Shown here: piece after piece, positions 35,101-50,100 of the stretch
Layout: every line of letters begins with the position of its first letter
How positions within the stretch are numbered: the stretch's first letter is position 1
NCBI GenBank assembly: GCA_963576565.1
Contig: OY755039.1
Span: forward strand, 132,824,095 to 132,888,094
Direction of reading: 5' to 3'
DNA: 64,000 nt
DNA from: Aspidapion aeneum
Taxonomy: Eukaryota; Arthropoda; Insecta; Coleoptera; Brentidae
Translations under genes and position numbers: made by a program
Notes under the pieces: model-generated
The model's input: only the letters and a program-made list of their open reading frames with translations
What the model was told of the DNA's origin: nothing
Databases searched by the model: none

Positions 35101-38100
35101 TTTGTTGATTAGATACGTCAAAAAATTGTTGAATTTTTAAAGTTTTGTTGTAAAAATGTCGGAAATAAAAACAAGTTAAATTAAAATTTGATTTTTCTTT
35201 CTTTATTAGCAGTCGTATAAAAAATATTGTAAAAAACTCGTTTGAAAACCTCTTTGCACACTCCCTCGACTTGTGTGTGTGTGTTGTCACCAAACTGTCT
35301 CGATCGTGTGCAAAGCGTCGTTTTCAAACGTTGTTTGAATAACTATAGCAGGTGTTTATACAGGGTTCGTCAGCGATCGTTTGGCAATTAAAAAATATGT
35401 GAACGGAAGTAAGATCGCTATTTAAATAAATGGCACTAAGAGAGATAAATAGTTTAGCGCTGTTGTCAAGTTAGCAATTCAAGAAAATGGTTTTCTTTTC
35501 GCGATCTAGTGACGTTACTCTTACCGGCTGAGTAGGCCAAAGCGGCGATGCATAAAATCCTTAAAACCCCTTGATTTTAATTGCTGTAGCGCCATCTCTT
35601 AGATATCATTTGAACTGTATGACTAATAGTCAATACTGCGAATCCGTGTACAGGTAGAGCTTTCTAATATGGCAAAGATGTTAAAGGAGGTTACTATACG
35701 CACAAACAAAATATTCCACAAATTCAACTTTATGGATAAAAAATTTCTTTGTCTTTATGTGTATCGACTTATTCTCAACCAGAGTTAGAAACCAATACTT
35801 TGAAAAGTAACTATTACATTACAAATTACTCTACAGGAAAGTTCTTAGAAAACTTTGTAATTAAAGACAACAAAAAATAACTTAATTATAAATTTCCTAC
35901 TTGCAAAATAAAAAAAGGTAGTTGACAATTACTTTTTTGTTTATTTCTTTCACTTTTTCGTAATTTACAAAATGTGAAAATGCTTAATTTAGGAGCCCTC
36001 TTCCTTCGTAATACATTCCGAACTTACCCCTTAAGTTTAGTACGAAACGTGGATTTCTTTAAAATAAAAGCAAAATAGCTTTATACAAATAATAACAATC
36101 ACTTTAGTAATTCAATTGCATTTTTGTAATTTCATTATAATTGTATAATTTTTCAATTATTTTAAAAACTTAAATAATTGCATTGTAATTGCATAACACG
36201 CATTTCAACTTATTGTTTTTTTTTTTCAAGAGGAATGGCCCCTCCATTTAAGGGGCAAAAATAAAATTTTAAAAGGAGTAGTAAAACGTGACAAACATTT
36301 TTTTCTGCAGACTGAAACCAGTAGAGGGGCAAGATGTTTAGCGCTGTCGTAAATCCCTACCCAAAAATGTTGCCCCCTATTCTGTTTCCTGGATAGTGTA
36401 TGGTGACTTTTACCAACTTGACTTCGTGAGCCGCCACCAGGAGATCGAACACTTGAGCGGCATTTAAGCGCGACTTTAATAAAACAGCAAGGTTATTGTG
36501 TAAGAAAAAATTATTTAAAAAAATGTTTCCTGATAAAAGCTAAAATAACGAAATAAATAATAATGACTATTTCTTTGTCTTTTGAAAGTAGAAATCTTAC
36601 TTTGATTTCTCCTGCTTAGTAATAAAAAAACTATTAATGAATGTTGAGTCACAGCGGAAAACGCTCCTGAATATGCGCGTCTTTGGTCCCTCACTGACTT
36701 CTTGCTTTCCATAAGTTCATCCTTTTCTATACGCTTTTCATAAAGGCTAAACGTTCGAAGTCGAGTCCTGTATAAAAATAGAAACATAAGGTTTTACCCC
36801 GATCTCAGCAAGTCCCGGTGACCAGTGAACCAAGAGTTAAAAGAAGAGAGGGACCACATGAGGAGAAATTGTATGCACCCAGATTTGACGAGAGAACAAA
36901 TGAGCTGTCCTTAAGCCATCGACATTATATTCGTTTTTACATCTGTATGTAGTAGACAATGCAATAAAATTCATTCGACTTGGCATATCAGTAGGAGTGC
37001 AATCGTCGGGAGGTGATTAACAGAATCAGAACACCTATTTCAGTATAGCTTTTTGATACCTTTTGAAGGAGAAAAAATTAGAAATTGGCAAATAAAATTA
37101 GACTCTATCCAAGTTATTGGGTTGGAATGAGGCGAGCTTTAGCGAAACAAGATCTCCTACTCAAAAAAGTTAAATAAAAAAGTTACAGGAAATGAAAAGG
37201 TCTACAGCTTCTGTATAAATAATTTTTCAACAAATCTAAAAAAAAATTTAGACAAATTCAAAAAACCGGTTTTTTCACTTTTGATTTTTATTTAACACAC
37301 CTATTTGTCCCCTTAACACGTTGTATTTGTTTTAAATTAAATTATTGATTTTTAGATTTTATTTTGGTTTCAAACCTAAAATGAGACCCCATTTTCACCC
37401 AAAAAGGCCCAAGTCCTGGAAACAATTTGTTTTTAACTGGTTAATTTTTTTATTAAGACGTCTATTTTTAGATGGAGTAAAAAAAATTACATCGCTTTGG
37501 AAAAATTTGCTATGAAACAGAATCAAACATTTAAAAAAATAGCAAAATTAAATAACCTTAGTCAGAGAGCATAATTATAACATATATTTTCTCTGCCTTA
37601 GTAAAATTTAAATCAATATTCATATTGTGCTATTTTTCATTATCATCGTATCAGTTTTTTGTATTTGCTGGCAATTTTTTTGTTGTGGTATTTATTTTTG
37701 TAATCCATCTAAAATAGACGTCGAAAAAAAGGACCACTGTGTTTAAAAAAAAACTGCTTTTGGGACTTATGCATTTTTGGATTTAAATGGGGCGTTAAAA
37801 TCATAAAAAGGTAAGTTGTAAAACAAAACGTTTTTTTAACTTCCTAGCACGCGCAGTACTGGCTAGAGAAGGTATTGTTTTTGACAAAAAACATTTTTTA
37901 AGATAACGTTAAAAAATGTGTTATTTGGGTGTATTTGATCTATTTTAGCAACATCGTCATGACGTCTGTATGTGTGTGTATGTCTGTCCATATGACGATA
38001 GCTCCTAAACCGCTAAATTGATTTTCATGAAATTTTCAGATAAAATAGTACTTGACACTGTAACGAGCTGATTAGATTTTGGTCAAAATCTGTTAATGCT

Positions 38101-39819
38101 AATAACAGTTTTTTGACAGTTTAAAAATTGAAATATAGTAGAATATATTTTTCTCAATAATTTTTTTTAAACCAAAATCTTCGTAGGTTTTGTTTTCTTT
38201 CAAGGCTGATATAATGTGGAATTCACTTGGAGTATGCTAATGGGCGGTTAGGAAGGTATCAGATGCGTTATGGATCCATTAATTTTAAAAAAAGTTTTAA
38301 TTTATACAAAACTTGTAGTCCTTTTTATTACCTATATATTTTGTATTTAAGTTTTTTCTATAGAAGGTCTAGTTTCGCTAAAAACCGTGAAAAAACGTTA
38401 CTACACCTAAAAGTTTTACCCTAGTAACTCGCATCTAGTCCTCTTTATTTTTCCTGTTGGCTGCAATAAATATTATTTAATTTCCAAAAGTTTTCATGCT
38501 GTCACTATTTTTTCCTCTTGTTTGACTTTTTAAAACTATCTGCCAGTGGTCTAATATTAGCAGTGGCGTATATAGAAAAAGGTTTCGGGGTGGGCCCGAG
38601 GCCCCATGAGGCCGTATTTTATGTTTGTATTCAGGAAATATGTGGAAAACATCTAAAAAAAATCTTAGCTTCGGGGGGGCCCGGGCCCCCCAGGCCCCCC
38701 TTATATACGCCACTGAATATTAGTATTTTTAATACATCAGCTTCTATTAATTTATTATAATATAGGATCAAGTAAAATAATACCAGTATTTTATATTCTA
38801 TAATTATAATAATAATTATGTAGTAATATACCAAGTGAGGGTTCGGTTCAGTTCAGTTCTTTGTTTAAGAAAAATAAATTTTACTTGGGATTATCAAGTC
38901 ACGAGACTTCGGCTTTCATCGAAAATGGCCAAAACTTTTGATTTTCAAGAAAAATTTTACAATTTTGGATTCTTACGGCCAACGCACATTGTAGCCCTGT
39001 GTTAATCTAGGGGGATTTAGTTAATTATATTTTTTTAAGAAATTTAAAAAAAAAATAATACTGCACCTTAACAGTCGAATAACTAGAAAATACTAATTTG
39101 TTATAAATAACTTTGGAAAAAAAAATTGTCTCCAAGAAAAAGATAAGCAAAAAGTCCGACAAAAACATTTATACCGTTTTTTGTTTTTGAATAGACGTAC
39201 TTCTAATGTTTTGCCATTTCACATTAATAAATATTTTTAAACAGTTTGTGGTGCAGTGATGAACTCTAATAATTAAGGTAATGCTTGCATTGTAATTTTT
39301 TTATATAATATGTTTTTGTGTTCTATAAAATCCAAATCCTTAAGAATAAAGCTATAAATCTATTATTTGAAATACTTGGGTCTTGAAGATCTTTATGGAA
39401 TTTCCAGATTATGGAAAGCAAAGATTTTCCTTGCAAAAATGTGTTTTTCTCAAAACTAACTAAAACTTTTTTTTAAATTAATTTAATCTAACGTAATTTT
39501 TCAGGGAAAAACAAGGTTTTGCAAGAAACGTACAATAACTTTAAACCTTTTTTAACTGGAAGATTTTTTATCTGAGTTTTCCATATTTTTCAAAATAAAA
39601 AACAAACTAATTTCTGCAAGAAAATTATTTGATTTTCAGAAAGAATCGTCCAAAAACATTTTAGCTCACACATATACTATACTATAGTAGTGTGAGCTAT
39701 GGTGATCCTAATTTTTTCGAGAAAAAAAAAGTTGCTCCGATTTCAAAATGTTCTATATATCTTTGCGTTTCAGATGATTTTGAAACTTTTTTGTTGCGCC
39801 GTCTGTCTGTCTGTCTGTA

Positions 39820-39882
<63 letters not shown>

Positions 39883-42800
39883 AACGACCAACGCGCATAA
39901 CTCAAAAACCCCTTGGCCGATTTCAATGAACTTTGGTACCTGGGCTGGGTCTTGGGTCGAGATGGTCCCATTTAAAAATGAACGAAATCCACCGAACACA
40001 AACCAAATAAAAGGGTGGGGATAGATTTCAAAAATTAGAGTTTATGTGAAAATATGGCGTGTGTGATATCAAAGGAAAGGTAATTGAGTCTGGAGTTAAA
40101 CAAAATACATTTTAATTTATTTTAAAAAAAGGATGGGGGTATATTTCAAAAATTAGAGTTTAAGTGAAAATATGGCGTGTGTGATATCAAACGAAAGGTA
40201 ATTGAGTCCGCAGTTTAACAAAATAATTTAGTTTTTGTTTTTTTAAGGGTGGGGGTGGATTTCAAAAATTTGAGTTTAAGTCAAAACATGGCTTGTGTGG
40301 TATCAAACAAAAGGTAATTTAGTGTGGAGTTGAATAAAATATATTTCAGTTTTTAGTTATATTAACTCACACGTACAATATAACTATAGTACCTAGTGTG
40401 AGCTTAGGGGCCCATATATTGGCAGAGTATTTTTTAAATCAACAGATTTCTAAATAACAAAAATTCACGCCAAAAGCTAGAAAAGGAAATTAAAAGTTCC
40501 CGTTTATGAATAATTTCCGAAACAAAAATGTTCATTAGGTACGTTAATACGCAACAGTAACAGTACAATTTAATAACACTTATGGATTTTCTCCATCTGA
40601 CTTTAAGTAAATGGAAGGTAAGCCACACACAGTACATGTTGTCAAGGAAGGAATATAATATGACAATTTTTGCATACCTTTTATTAAAAAAAAAACAGTA
40701 CCCTGCATAAATATCAGCTTAATTCTATAATAGGTCAATACGAACAGATGGTAACATTTTTTTATTAAACCAACCTTTTTTTTTGCTCGAGAGAAAGGAG
40801 AATCTCTCGACGAGAGACGGCCTTCCCTCTCGTCTCGTCTCGGGCTTTCATTCGAGAGAAAATATCTCTCTAGTCTCGTCGAGAAAGGGCGAGACGAGAC
40901 AAAAGGCGAGAATCTCTCGTCTCGGCGGCAACACTACTTGTAACTACTAGTCACAGTTGGGTACAAAATTGACAGGTATTCTTATAATGTACGACATGTT
41001 TCAACTTTTAGTTGTGCTACATTTTAACCGCTAATATCCTAAAAACTGCTGTTTTAAATTAAGAAAAACATGCAGCGTTGTAAAGCTGATGCAAAACCCT
41101 TTCCAAAGAAGAATAACAAAGGGAGGGGTTCAATTAAAAAAAAACTAGTTTTAAAATTGTCATTCTCGGAAAAATTCAATTTACAGCCGCGAAAACTGAA
41201 AATATGTTAAAGAGGCGTGTTATTATTATAACAACTTCTACTGATCCGATTTTTACGATTCATAAGTACATCGTGACCAAAAAGCTTGATTTTGGATATT
41301 TATTTAGATAAAAATTTTTTGAAATCTTCTTGTAAATAGGCAGTGGCGTGTCGTATAGGGGGCCAGGGGGGGGCGAACGCCCCCCCCCCCGCCCCTCCGC
41401 GCTTGGCGCTCCTGGCGTCCTTTGAGAAAAAAATAGAATTAATAGTGTTATTATTTTAAAAAAAGGTTTGTAATTTATTTGACTCCCATACCTATATTTG
41501 CGCCCCTTAAGGTCTTCGCACCCCCCCCCCCCGCCCTTTTATCCACGACACGCTACTGTAAATAGGGGTGTTATGCAGCGTAGACGGCTTTTATTTCCTT
41601 AAAATTATTTTTTTTATTTTAGACTAAAAACAAGTCCAGGAAAAAATCTGAAACTTTAAAAACTAGATAATTTTTTAATTTCAATATAAAATATTCTTCA
41701 AGTTGTTAATAATATTTTTTTTTAATAAAGGAAAGACCATCTTGCTGAACATTTCACCACTCACACAAAGACGTTGCCTTACCACTGTCCGATCTGCAAT
41801 CGAGGCTTCCAAAGACAAATAGCTATGAGAGCTCACTTCCAGAACGAACACGTAGGTCAGAATGATTTGGTCAAATCGTGTCCTCTCTGTCAATACAGGG
41901 CCGGTTCTATGAAGAGCCTAAGGATTCATTTCTTTAACAGGTCAGTATTTGATATACAAGGTGTCTCAGATAAAAAGAATTTGGGAAACAGTAAAACAAA
42001 CAATTTCGGTTAAATTAGAAAAAAAACTGCGCTCTTCCAAGCCCAATCTACATGGGTATGCAAAACCAAAAGTTGTGTTTTTCAAAAAATTGACATATTT
42101 TCGGCATCCCAACAATTTTTAAAAAATTTGGTAGTTTTGTATTAGCAATCAAAACTTAAGTGTATTTTAACTACATACCTAGATTTGAATAAGGTACTTG
42201 TCCCAATTCTCGTCACCGACCCACATTTCATCAGTTTTGATTTTTCTTTGCCAATATTAAGAATCTTTTTAACGAAATTAAGAAAAAAAATTGCCCCGAT
42301 TTCCATAACGCCATTTTGGATTTAGTGTGCACAAAAAGGTTTAAAAAATTACTTGGTTACTGTTAGAAAAAAACGTTTTGAACAGAAATTGAAGACAATA
42401 AAGTTTCCTACGAAAACGCTTTTACACGTTGTTTCGTCAGATGAATGGTTTTCGAGTTATGACACTAAACATTTCGCCGCCATTTTGGATTTTGACATTT
42501 TTTTTTATTTAGTGGCCTACACCTTCGAAACCGCTTAGTTCTCTGGGTAGTACCCTGGCTCAGATACAAACCCTGAAGTGTTCGCCATACACCCGTTTCC
42601 TATGTATTTCCATAGTGTATGCAAAATAAACCGAAATTATTCAGTTTTATGTCATTTTCTCAAAAGGGCAGCATTTTACAAAAAGTGTGTAATCAACTTT
42701 ATTGTACATAATTAAATTATCTTTTGAAAGATGTATCACCTAAGTGGGTTAGCACTTAATTGGCATCCAGAAATTGGGGTTATTTTTTAGGATCACGAAA

Positions 42801-45800
42801 AAAAATCATGTTTTTTTTAGGTTTTATTCAGTTTTCAAAAAAACTAAGTATTTAATGAAAAATGTTGAGATACCTTTTTAGAGAAAATAAAATGTTCTTT
42901 TAAACGATGATTGTATTGCTATTATTGACACACCAGGGTCGTCCTTGAGGCGTTTAATGTCCATATTTCGTCATACTCTTTTCTTGACCGATTTTTAAAA
43001 ATTAGAACGGAATAATAAGGTGACGGGTTTTGAGACATAAGGGTGACGAAAGTTCGGACATCGATATTTGTTAGCCTAAAAAATATTGTTTTTTTACAAA
43101 TATAAATTATAAGGGTTGTAGCCCCCTCACTTTTTGATGTGTGATTTCTAAAATTCCTTGAGGTAAAATTAAGTTTTTCGTGATTTTTTTTTAAATGTTC
43201 CCCAAAAAAATAGGCGTAACGCACTTCTGGACATTCTTTTTTAATGTGACCTACATTTCGTCATTGCTTCAGGTTTTTAATGCTCTAAATTGTTACCCCA
43301 TTCCTATCAGATTTTTTAAAAATAGAACTCAAAAATTTATGAAAGAAGCTTATTTTTTTGAAAATTATTAAATTATTAGGTATTGCAGCCTCCCCCCTTT
43401 ATGGCGTAAATATTTTCCAAAATTGAAAGGGAGGGGGAACTAGTAAAATGGTGTTGGAAAAAAAATCTTAAAGCGTATGCAGAAAGAATTTTTAAAATGT
43501 TTAAAAAAATATAGCCTATAGCATCTTCGGGATCAGTAGCAATTCAACACCTTTTTCGTCAAAATCGGTTCAGCCGTTTAGCCTCTAGCGCGACACAAAC
43601 ATATATATTTACATACTTACATACCAAGCGAAAAACATTACTTTTCCTTTAGACGTGCTGCAGTTGGGTAAAAAAAAAGTTTTTCTTTTTTGAATAGTTT
43701 TTCGTACTTTAATTTCACCAATCTTCCAGGGTATCCATTATGTGGGATAGAATAGCCAATTTTTAATTTCATTTTAGTTTGTAATTGTTGTTTACAGTTT
43801 TAAGTGAATCCTTGCATTATCGCATTTTGGTAAAAACACACTATACAAAACGTTTTAAATGATTTTGAGATAATATAAAATTTTTATAATGACGCCTACT
43901 CTATATGAAGACAGCTGGGAATGTTAAAGTTTTTATATTTACTTTAAAAATTTTTTCGGTTAAGTCGAAACCATAAACAAGAGAATGACTGCTAATATGA
44001 ATTATTGATTTCTATCTTTCTCTCATCTCGAGAGAGAAAAGTTTATTACATACGTAAAGAAAACAGAGAGGGCTTTCGCGTTCTTGTGGTTTAAATGCAG
44101 TGATGCCAAGAGGTGCTGGGCAAGCTTCGAGGTGTGACAATTAAATTTTAAGACTGGCCTCTGTACTAACAGGTTTTAAATCTCCACGCCTCGGGCGGTT
44201 GGAGTTATTCACCTTGATATGCGTTCTACTACCGGCTTACGCAGTGGTTTAAAGCAGATCGTGCATCGCTTATTTGCCCGATCATATCCGCACGCTATGC
44301 GTTTTATCTCGCGACTTAAAAACGTAATATATTCGAGAATAACGGTCCAGATTTGATCGGTATCTCATTAACTAAGTGTTGTTATTCCTTAGGCACGGTA
44401 TCGATTTAGACAACCCTGGTCCTCCGGGATCGCAGTCTTCAATTATTGCAGCAGCCGCCCAACAGGGTTTCCCAGAAGGTTCTTTGGACCAGCTTGCTCA
44501 GCTTAGTGGAAATTTGTCAGTCAGTGTTGGAGCTGCCAACTACAGTGACTCAGGTAAAAAAAAATCATAATTTTCTACTGAGATTTTGTGGACTGTGAAC
44601 TCGTTTTGTGCTCAGTCTGAGTTTGTAAAAGGCACCAACATTAATGGTTACAGATTTACAAACTTTTGTACACCTCTTACATTTAAAAATAATACTCACT
44701 CGCAAGTGGTGCGCGGCCTATGATTCTTTAGGGCTTCAGTTTGGCAACGCAGCATTTTGTGTGAGACCAACAGAAACAACCACTAGCATTCCTACGAAAA
44801 ATAATGAAAATAAATAAACTTGCTAAACAAAAGTAGTCCACCAATAGCGTACTATAAAATAACAAACCCTTTTCCTGCTCTAATTTTGCGTAAAGTAGAG
44901 CCTTTGAGAACCTCCTGGATGCAGGTAAATATTTTAGTTTACCCAGATTTAGTTTATTGTTTAGAAGTATAACCTTTGTGAATGTCTCTCAAAAAGGATT
45001 AAACATTTTGTTTGGAATTCCTCAAAACCACCCTATAATAGGAAATCTCAATAAAATACTTAATATATAAAAATAAAATTTGAAAATTTTCAAAGCTTCA
45101 AATACGTATTTTCAACATTTTAAAAATTCTAAAAAAGTGCTTTTAAATTTATTCAAATCAATCATCTTTTAACTTGAGACTAATCATAAAATATGTCATT
45201 AATATTATCGTATCTAACCATTTTTATAAGTATACCAAATACATAATTCTTATGTATATGTCTTCTACGCTAGCAACGCAACAATACCCAGGTAGCAAGG
45301 GGTCATCAAATGACGTCTTTTTTTTGTCGAAAAGTGGTCATTTGGATGACCAGCAGGTCATCTACCAAAAAATGTTGTCTTTAAGGCGTCAGTTACTTGA
45401 CATCTTTTCGTAGTTTAGTTTTTGACGTCTGAAAAACGTCATATATTGGTCACTACCCACACTGCACACTTTGTCCAAGGGACATACACTCATATTTACA
45501 TAGATGGTGCCCCAGTCAGTACTTATCAGGATTTATACGGAATGTGGGGGTACGTATGTAAAATAAATTAAATATTAAATCAAGACTAACTTCGAGGCTT
45601 CTTTCGCTTCAAGGTGGAAATGTGTAAGGCTAGGTATAGGTCTATTTTGATCTGTACCTCACAGACGAACACCGCTGTACCTGTTCCAGTACTTCCAGGT
45701 CTAATTCACAGAAGAGTCACCTTCTGTGTCTAAGTTTCCTTCAGTGTTCTCAACTGCAGGGAATATTTCATATATTCAGAGTTTAAAAAAAAAGTCATAA

Positions 45801-47064
45801 ATAGGTTTGTCTCTGTGTGTGTCTAATGTTCTGATTTGGTCCCAAATACGTCATATTGCTGACGCCTTTAAAACGTCTAAAAATTACGTCATTTTGGGTG
45901 TGTCTTTTGAACGTCATTTAAAGGTCATTTACACGTCAGATTAGAGACGTCAATGGTCATTAAACATGACCTGTTTTTGACGTTTAAAAAACGTGACCTT
46001 GCTACCTGGGTAATGATAAGAGGTTGGTGTTCACGGTCGATAGAATAGACCGGTGTTCGGATATTATATATACATGTCTAATTTTTCACGTCACTGGTGG
46101 TCCAGCTGATTTTTGTAAACAAAAGTTAAATATGATATGAACAACGGAACAACTAATATGTTTTGAATATTTTGAAAACTAAGGCAATTTTCCTGCAGTT
46201 TTCTAGTACATCCTTATAAAATGTAATTTTCTAGACGTATTGTCGTTATTTTTTTTAGTCCGCTTTATTTTTTATTACACAAAACTTAAACTACAAGTCA
46301 AACTGAATGTGATCGTTTAGTATCAAAGGTGAACCGAGCCCTTGGGTAGTAAACATATTGAAGGTCAGCGGATGATTTTTGAAGCTGAAACGAACAAATT
46401 ATTTTATTCGAATTTTAATTTTTGTGTCAAGAGAAATGAAGCGGCCTAAAAAAAATCACGACTGGTATGTCTGAAAAATAATATTTTATAAGAATATATT
46501 AAAAAATACTCTGCCAATATACGGGCCCCTAAGCTCACACTAGGTACTATAGTTATAGTGTACGTGTGAGCTAATATAACTAAAAACTAAAATATATTTT
46601 ATTCAACTCCAGACTAAATTACCTTTTGTTTGATACCACACAAGCCATGTTTTGACTTAAACTTAAATTTTTGAAGTCTACCCCCACCCTTAAAAAAAAC
46701 AAAAACTAAAATGTATTTTGTTAAACTCCGGACTCCATTACCTTTCGTTTGATATCACACATGCCATATTTTCACTTAAACTCTAATTTTTGAAATATAC
46801 CCCCACCCTTTTTTTTAAATAAATTAAAATGTATTTTGTTTAACTCCAGACTCAATTACCTTTCGTTTGATATCACACACGCCATATTTTCACTTAAACT
46901 CTAATTTTTGAAATCTACCCCCACCCTTTTATTTGGTTTGTGTTCGGTGGATTTTATTCATTTTTAAGTGGGACCATCTCGGCCCAAAACCCAGACTAGT
47001 TACCAAATTTCATTAAAATCGGCCAAGCGGTTTTTGAGTTATGCGCGTTGGTCGTTACAGACAT

Positions 47065-47106
<42 letters not shown>

Positions 47107-50100
47107 GGCGCAACAAAAAAGTTTCAAAATCATCTGAAACGCAAAGATATATAAAAAATTTTGAAATCGGAGCAACTTTTTTTTTTCGAAAAAATTAGGA
47201 TCACCATAGCTCACACTACTATAGTATAGTATATGTGTGAGCTAATAGTGGGAAAATTGCCTTAGTTGTCAAAAAATTCAAAATATATTAGTGGTTCATA
47301 TCATATCTAACTTTTGTTTACAAAAATCAGCTGGACCACCAGTGACGTGAAAATTCGACATGTATATATAAGATCCGAACACCGGTTTATTCTATCCACC
47401 GTGGTTGGTCTTGACCTACAACCTACTCTTTGCGTGCTTTGTGCGGTGAGAGCGGTCGCAGCGATGCCGAATAGCAAAATTCGGCATCGCTGCGAAAGTA
47501 TTAGTCTTAAATGAAAGCGTGTGCTACCTAATATCATTTTTACTGTGCTTAGCGAGTAGCTGAGTTTTTTAACCGTTTTTTAATGTAATATATCAAAAAT
47601 GATTTTTTAGTTCAAAATTTTATTAACATTTAAATGATATTTGTTATAAAACAGTGGTAAGAATCTTGAATATGCGCATTAATTCGCACTTGATTGTTAC
47701 TATTTTATTTTAGGTGACTCCACTGGTAACAGATCAACAGATAATGCAACGCCTCCAATGCATTTCTTGACACCCCACGTTGAAATCTCCATGGCTGACG
47801 CTCCTGGAAGTCAGTTCGCAACCGACGAAAACCAAAGGATAACTCAGGCACAAAATAATGAGGCTCAAAGATTGGTAAGTTTTTCTATTAGGTTCTATAC
47901 AGCCTGTTCAAAGTTAGGTCGGCACTATTGCTAACGTCAAATAACGATAGCTTCTGGTATACCGACGGATCCAAAATGCCATCGGGCGTTGGATCTGGAG
48001 TTGTTAGCATTCAAGAAAGAGTCAAGATTAAACATAGTTTCGGCCAATTGGCTATTATATTTCAGGCCGAACTCGTACCCATTGAACTGTGTGCCCGGTG
48101 GATTACTGACCACGAATGGACCAAGAGGACAATAAAAATCTTCTCCGACAGTCAAGCAGCCTTTAGAGCGCTTGATTCCTATACGGTCTCATCGAGAACC
48201 GTGAGGAGCTGTAAGGATTCGCTGAATGCGCTTGGTAGCGCTAACTTTTTTTTACGGGTGCGCATACCCGTAAAAAAAAACAATGTGTGATTAGTATGGA
48301 TACCAGGGCATTATGTACTCGAGGGAAATGTGGCCGCAGACCTGCAGCGAGGGAAGCGGCATATGCCGTATTTTTCGGCCACGAGCCAGCTCTGGGGATC
48401 ATAATCAACCATATTAAAATTGATGGAGAATAGCTTCCAACTATACTGGATAAATATACCAGAACTGGCACACTCTAAAGAGTTCATTAAAGGACCTTGT
48501 AGGAATAGAGCCAGGAACATTATTGGACCTACCAGACAGGAGATACGTATAGTGACTGGTCTTTTTACGGGTCACTGTCGACTGAGAGTAGCCATGCACA
48601 GAATGGGACTAACAGAAGAGACCGAATGTAGACTCTGTATGGAGGATGACGAAACAGTCAGACATGTAGGGGAAGGAGGGGAGCATTCGACCACAAAATG
48701 GTTTTTTTGTATATAAAAATTTGTTAAATGCATATTTGTAAAACAAATTAGTACTGATTGGTAGATCGGAGTATTGTTTAAGTAATTCACCAAAATTTAA
48801 AAAAAAAATAAAACCTTTTAGCAGGAAATTTTCTTTTTAAAAAACCTTTGCAAATTGTTGAATGCTCCCGACGCCTAGGGAGCATTCGACCATGTATAAA
48901 AAGGTTATTTAAAGGAATAAAAAAAAACAAAAAGTAAGAAAAAAATGCTATATTGTAGGAAAAATAGCAAAAGTAAACGTAATGCAGTGAAAAAATAAAG
49001 AAATAATCAGTCCTTCTTACGGTAAAGTACAAGTGCTAAAAAAGTAGTTTAATCGTATTGCCCTACAAAAAACAAAAATACAAGGTATCTTGATAAAAAA
49101 TATAAACAAAACTAAGCCACAAATAACATTACCTAACTTGCCTAAACGAAATTAGTTTACAAGCAAGGTGTTGAAATTTTAACTAGTTAAACTTAAAATA
49201 TGAAGCTGTTTTTATTGTTCCAGTTTTTGCTAAAGTTTTTAATTAGCTTATTATGTCTCCATTGTCCACTTCGCTTATATCTTCAATTTGTGGAAAATAA
49301 AATAAAGTTGACAGACCCTTTCTTCTTAAAAAAATTAATTTGGTTGCCTCTCCCGAAATTTCCAAAATTTGCCCCACAAAATGAATCGGTTTGGATTTAG
49401 TCTTGAATCTTACTAAATCAAAATCTCCTTTTTTGAGATCCTCTTGATCAACTTCCTCAATATCTTTAAACTCGTCACTCAAATCTTCATGTGAATCATC
49501 ATGAAGAGATAAAGCATAATATTTGGTCGATGATAAATGATAACATCCAGTGGTCGAATGCTCCCCATTTTGTGGTGGTCGAATGCTCCCCAGGGTACAG
49601 AAACAGATTAATTTGCTCCACAAAAAATTATTTATATCTTTAGGTTAGAATAATATTTATTAATCAAAACTACAATATCTAGAGATTCCTTGCATAAACC
49701 ACTGAAATTCAAAAACCAGTTTTTTAAGAAAATTTTACTTGAAGTTCGAAGCAAAAATATATTACCAGATAGTGTGTTTTCCAACTTTTTTCGTTAAAAA
49801 ATCAAAAACGTTTGGTATACGTGCGTTATTACACTCAGACGATGCGCAACTAACAACAGAACATAAAATCACTTGATTTTCGCGAGAAATTTAAACCACT
49901 TGGTAAATAAACGCGATGGTTGAATGCTCCCCCTTGTCGAATTCTCCAATCTTTCCCCTACTGTGCGAATGTCCGGCTATTGCACGTTTACATCAGAACA
50001 CTTTCGGTAAGCTTCAGATTGACTCAGAAGATCTGAACAGTGTCTCACCCAAACTGATAGCCGGTCTTTTTGGAGGAATAGGCCTACAGTGATGAGAAAC

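Noticed and set aside
34748..35293. 181-codon minus-strand frame
   Set aside because: Crosses short GCGCAC repeats and a hairpin; no domain and biased composition.
39692..40024. Open frames rich in CLSVCLSV or TDRQTDRQ (also 46968, 47214, 57484)
   Set aside because: Products of the CTGT/CAGA microsatellite inside repeated elements.
47928..48290. Stand-alone RNase H gene
   Set aside because: It is the RNase H of a 5'-truncated LINE with a 9-bp duplication and TCA tail.
49243..49623. Minus-strand frame as a host gene
   Set aside because: Lies wholly inside a TA-flanked transposon nested in a LINE and looks like a transposase C-terminal piece.
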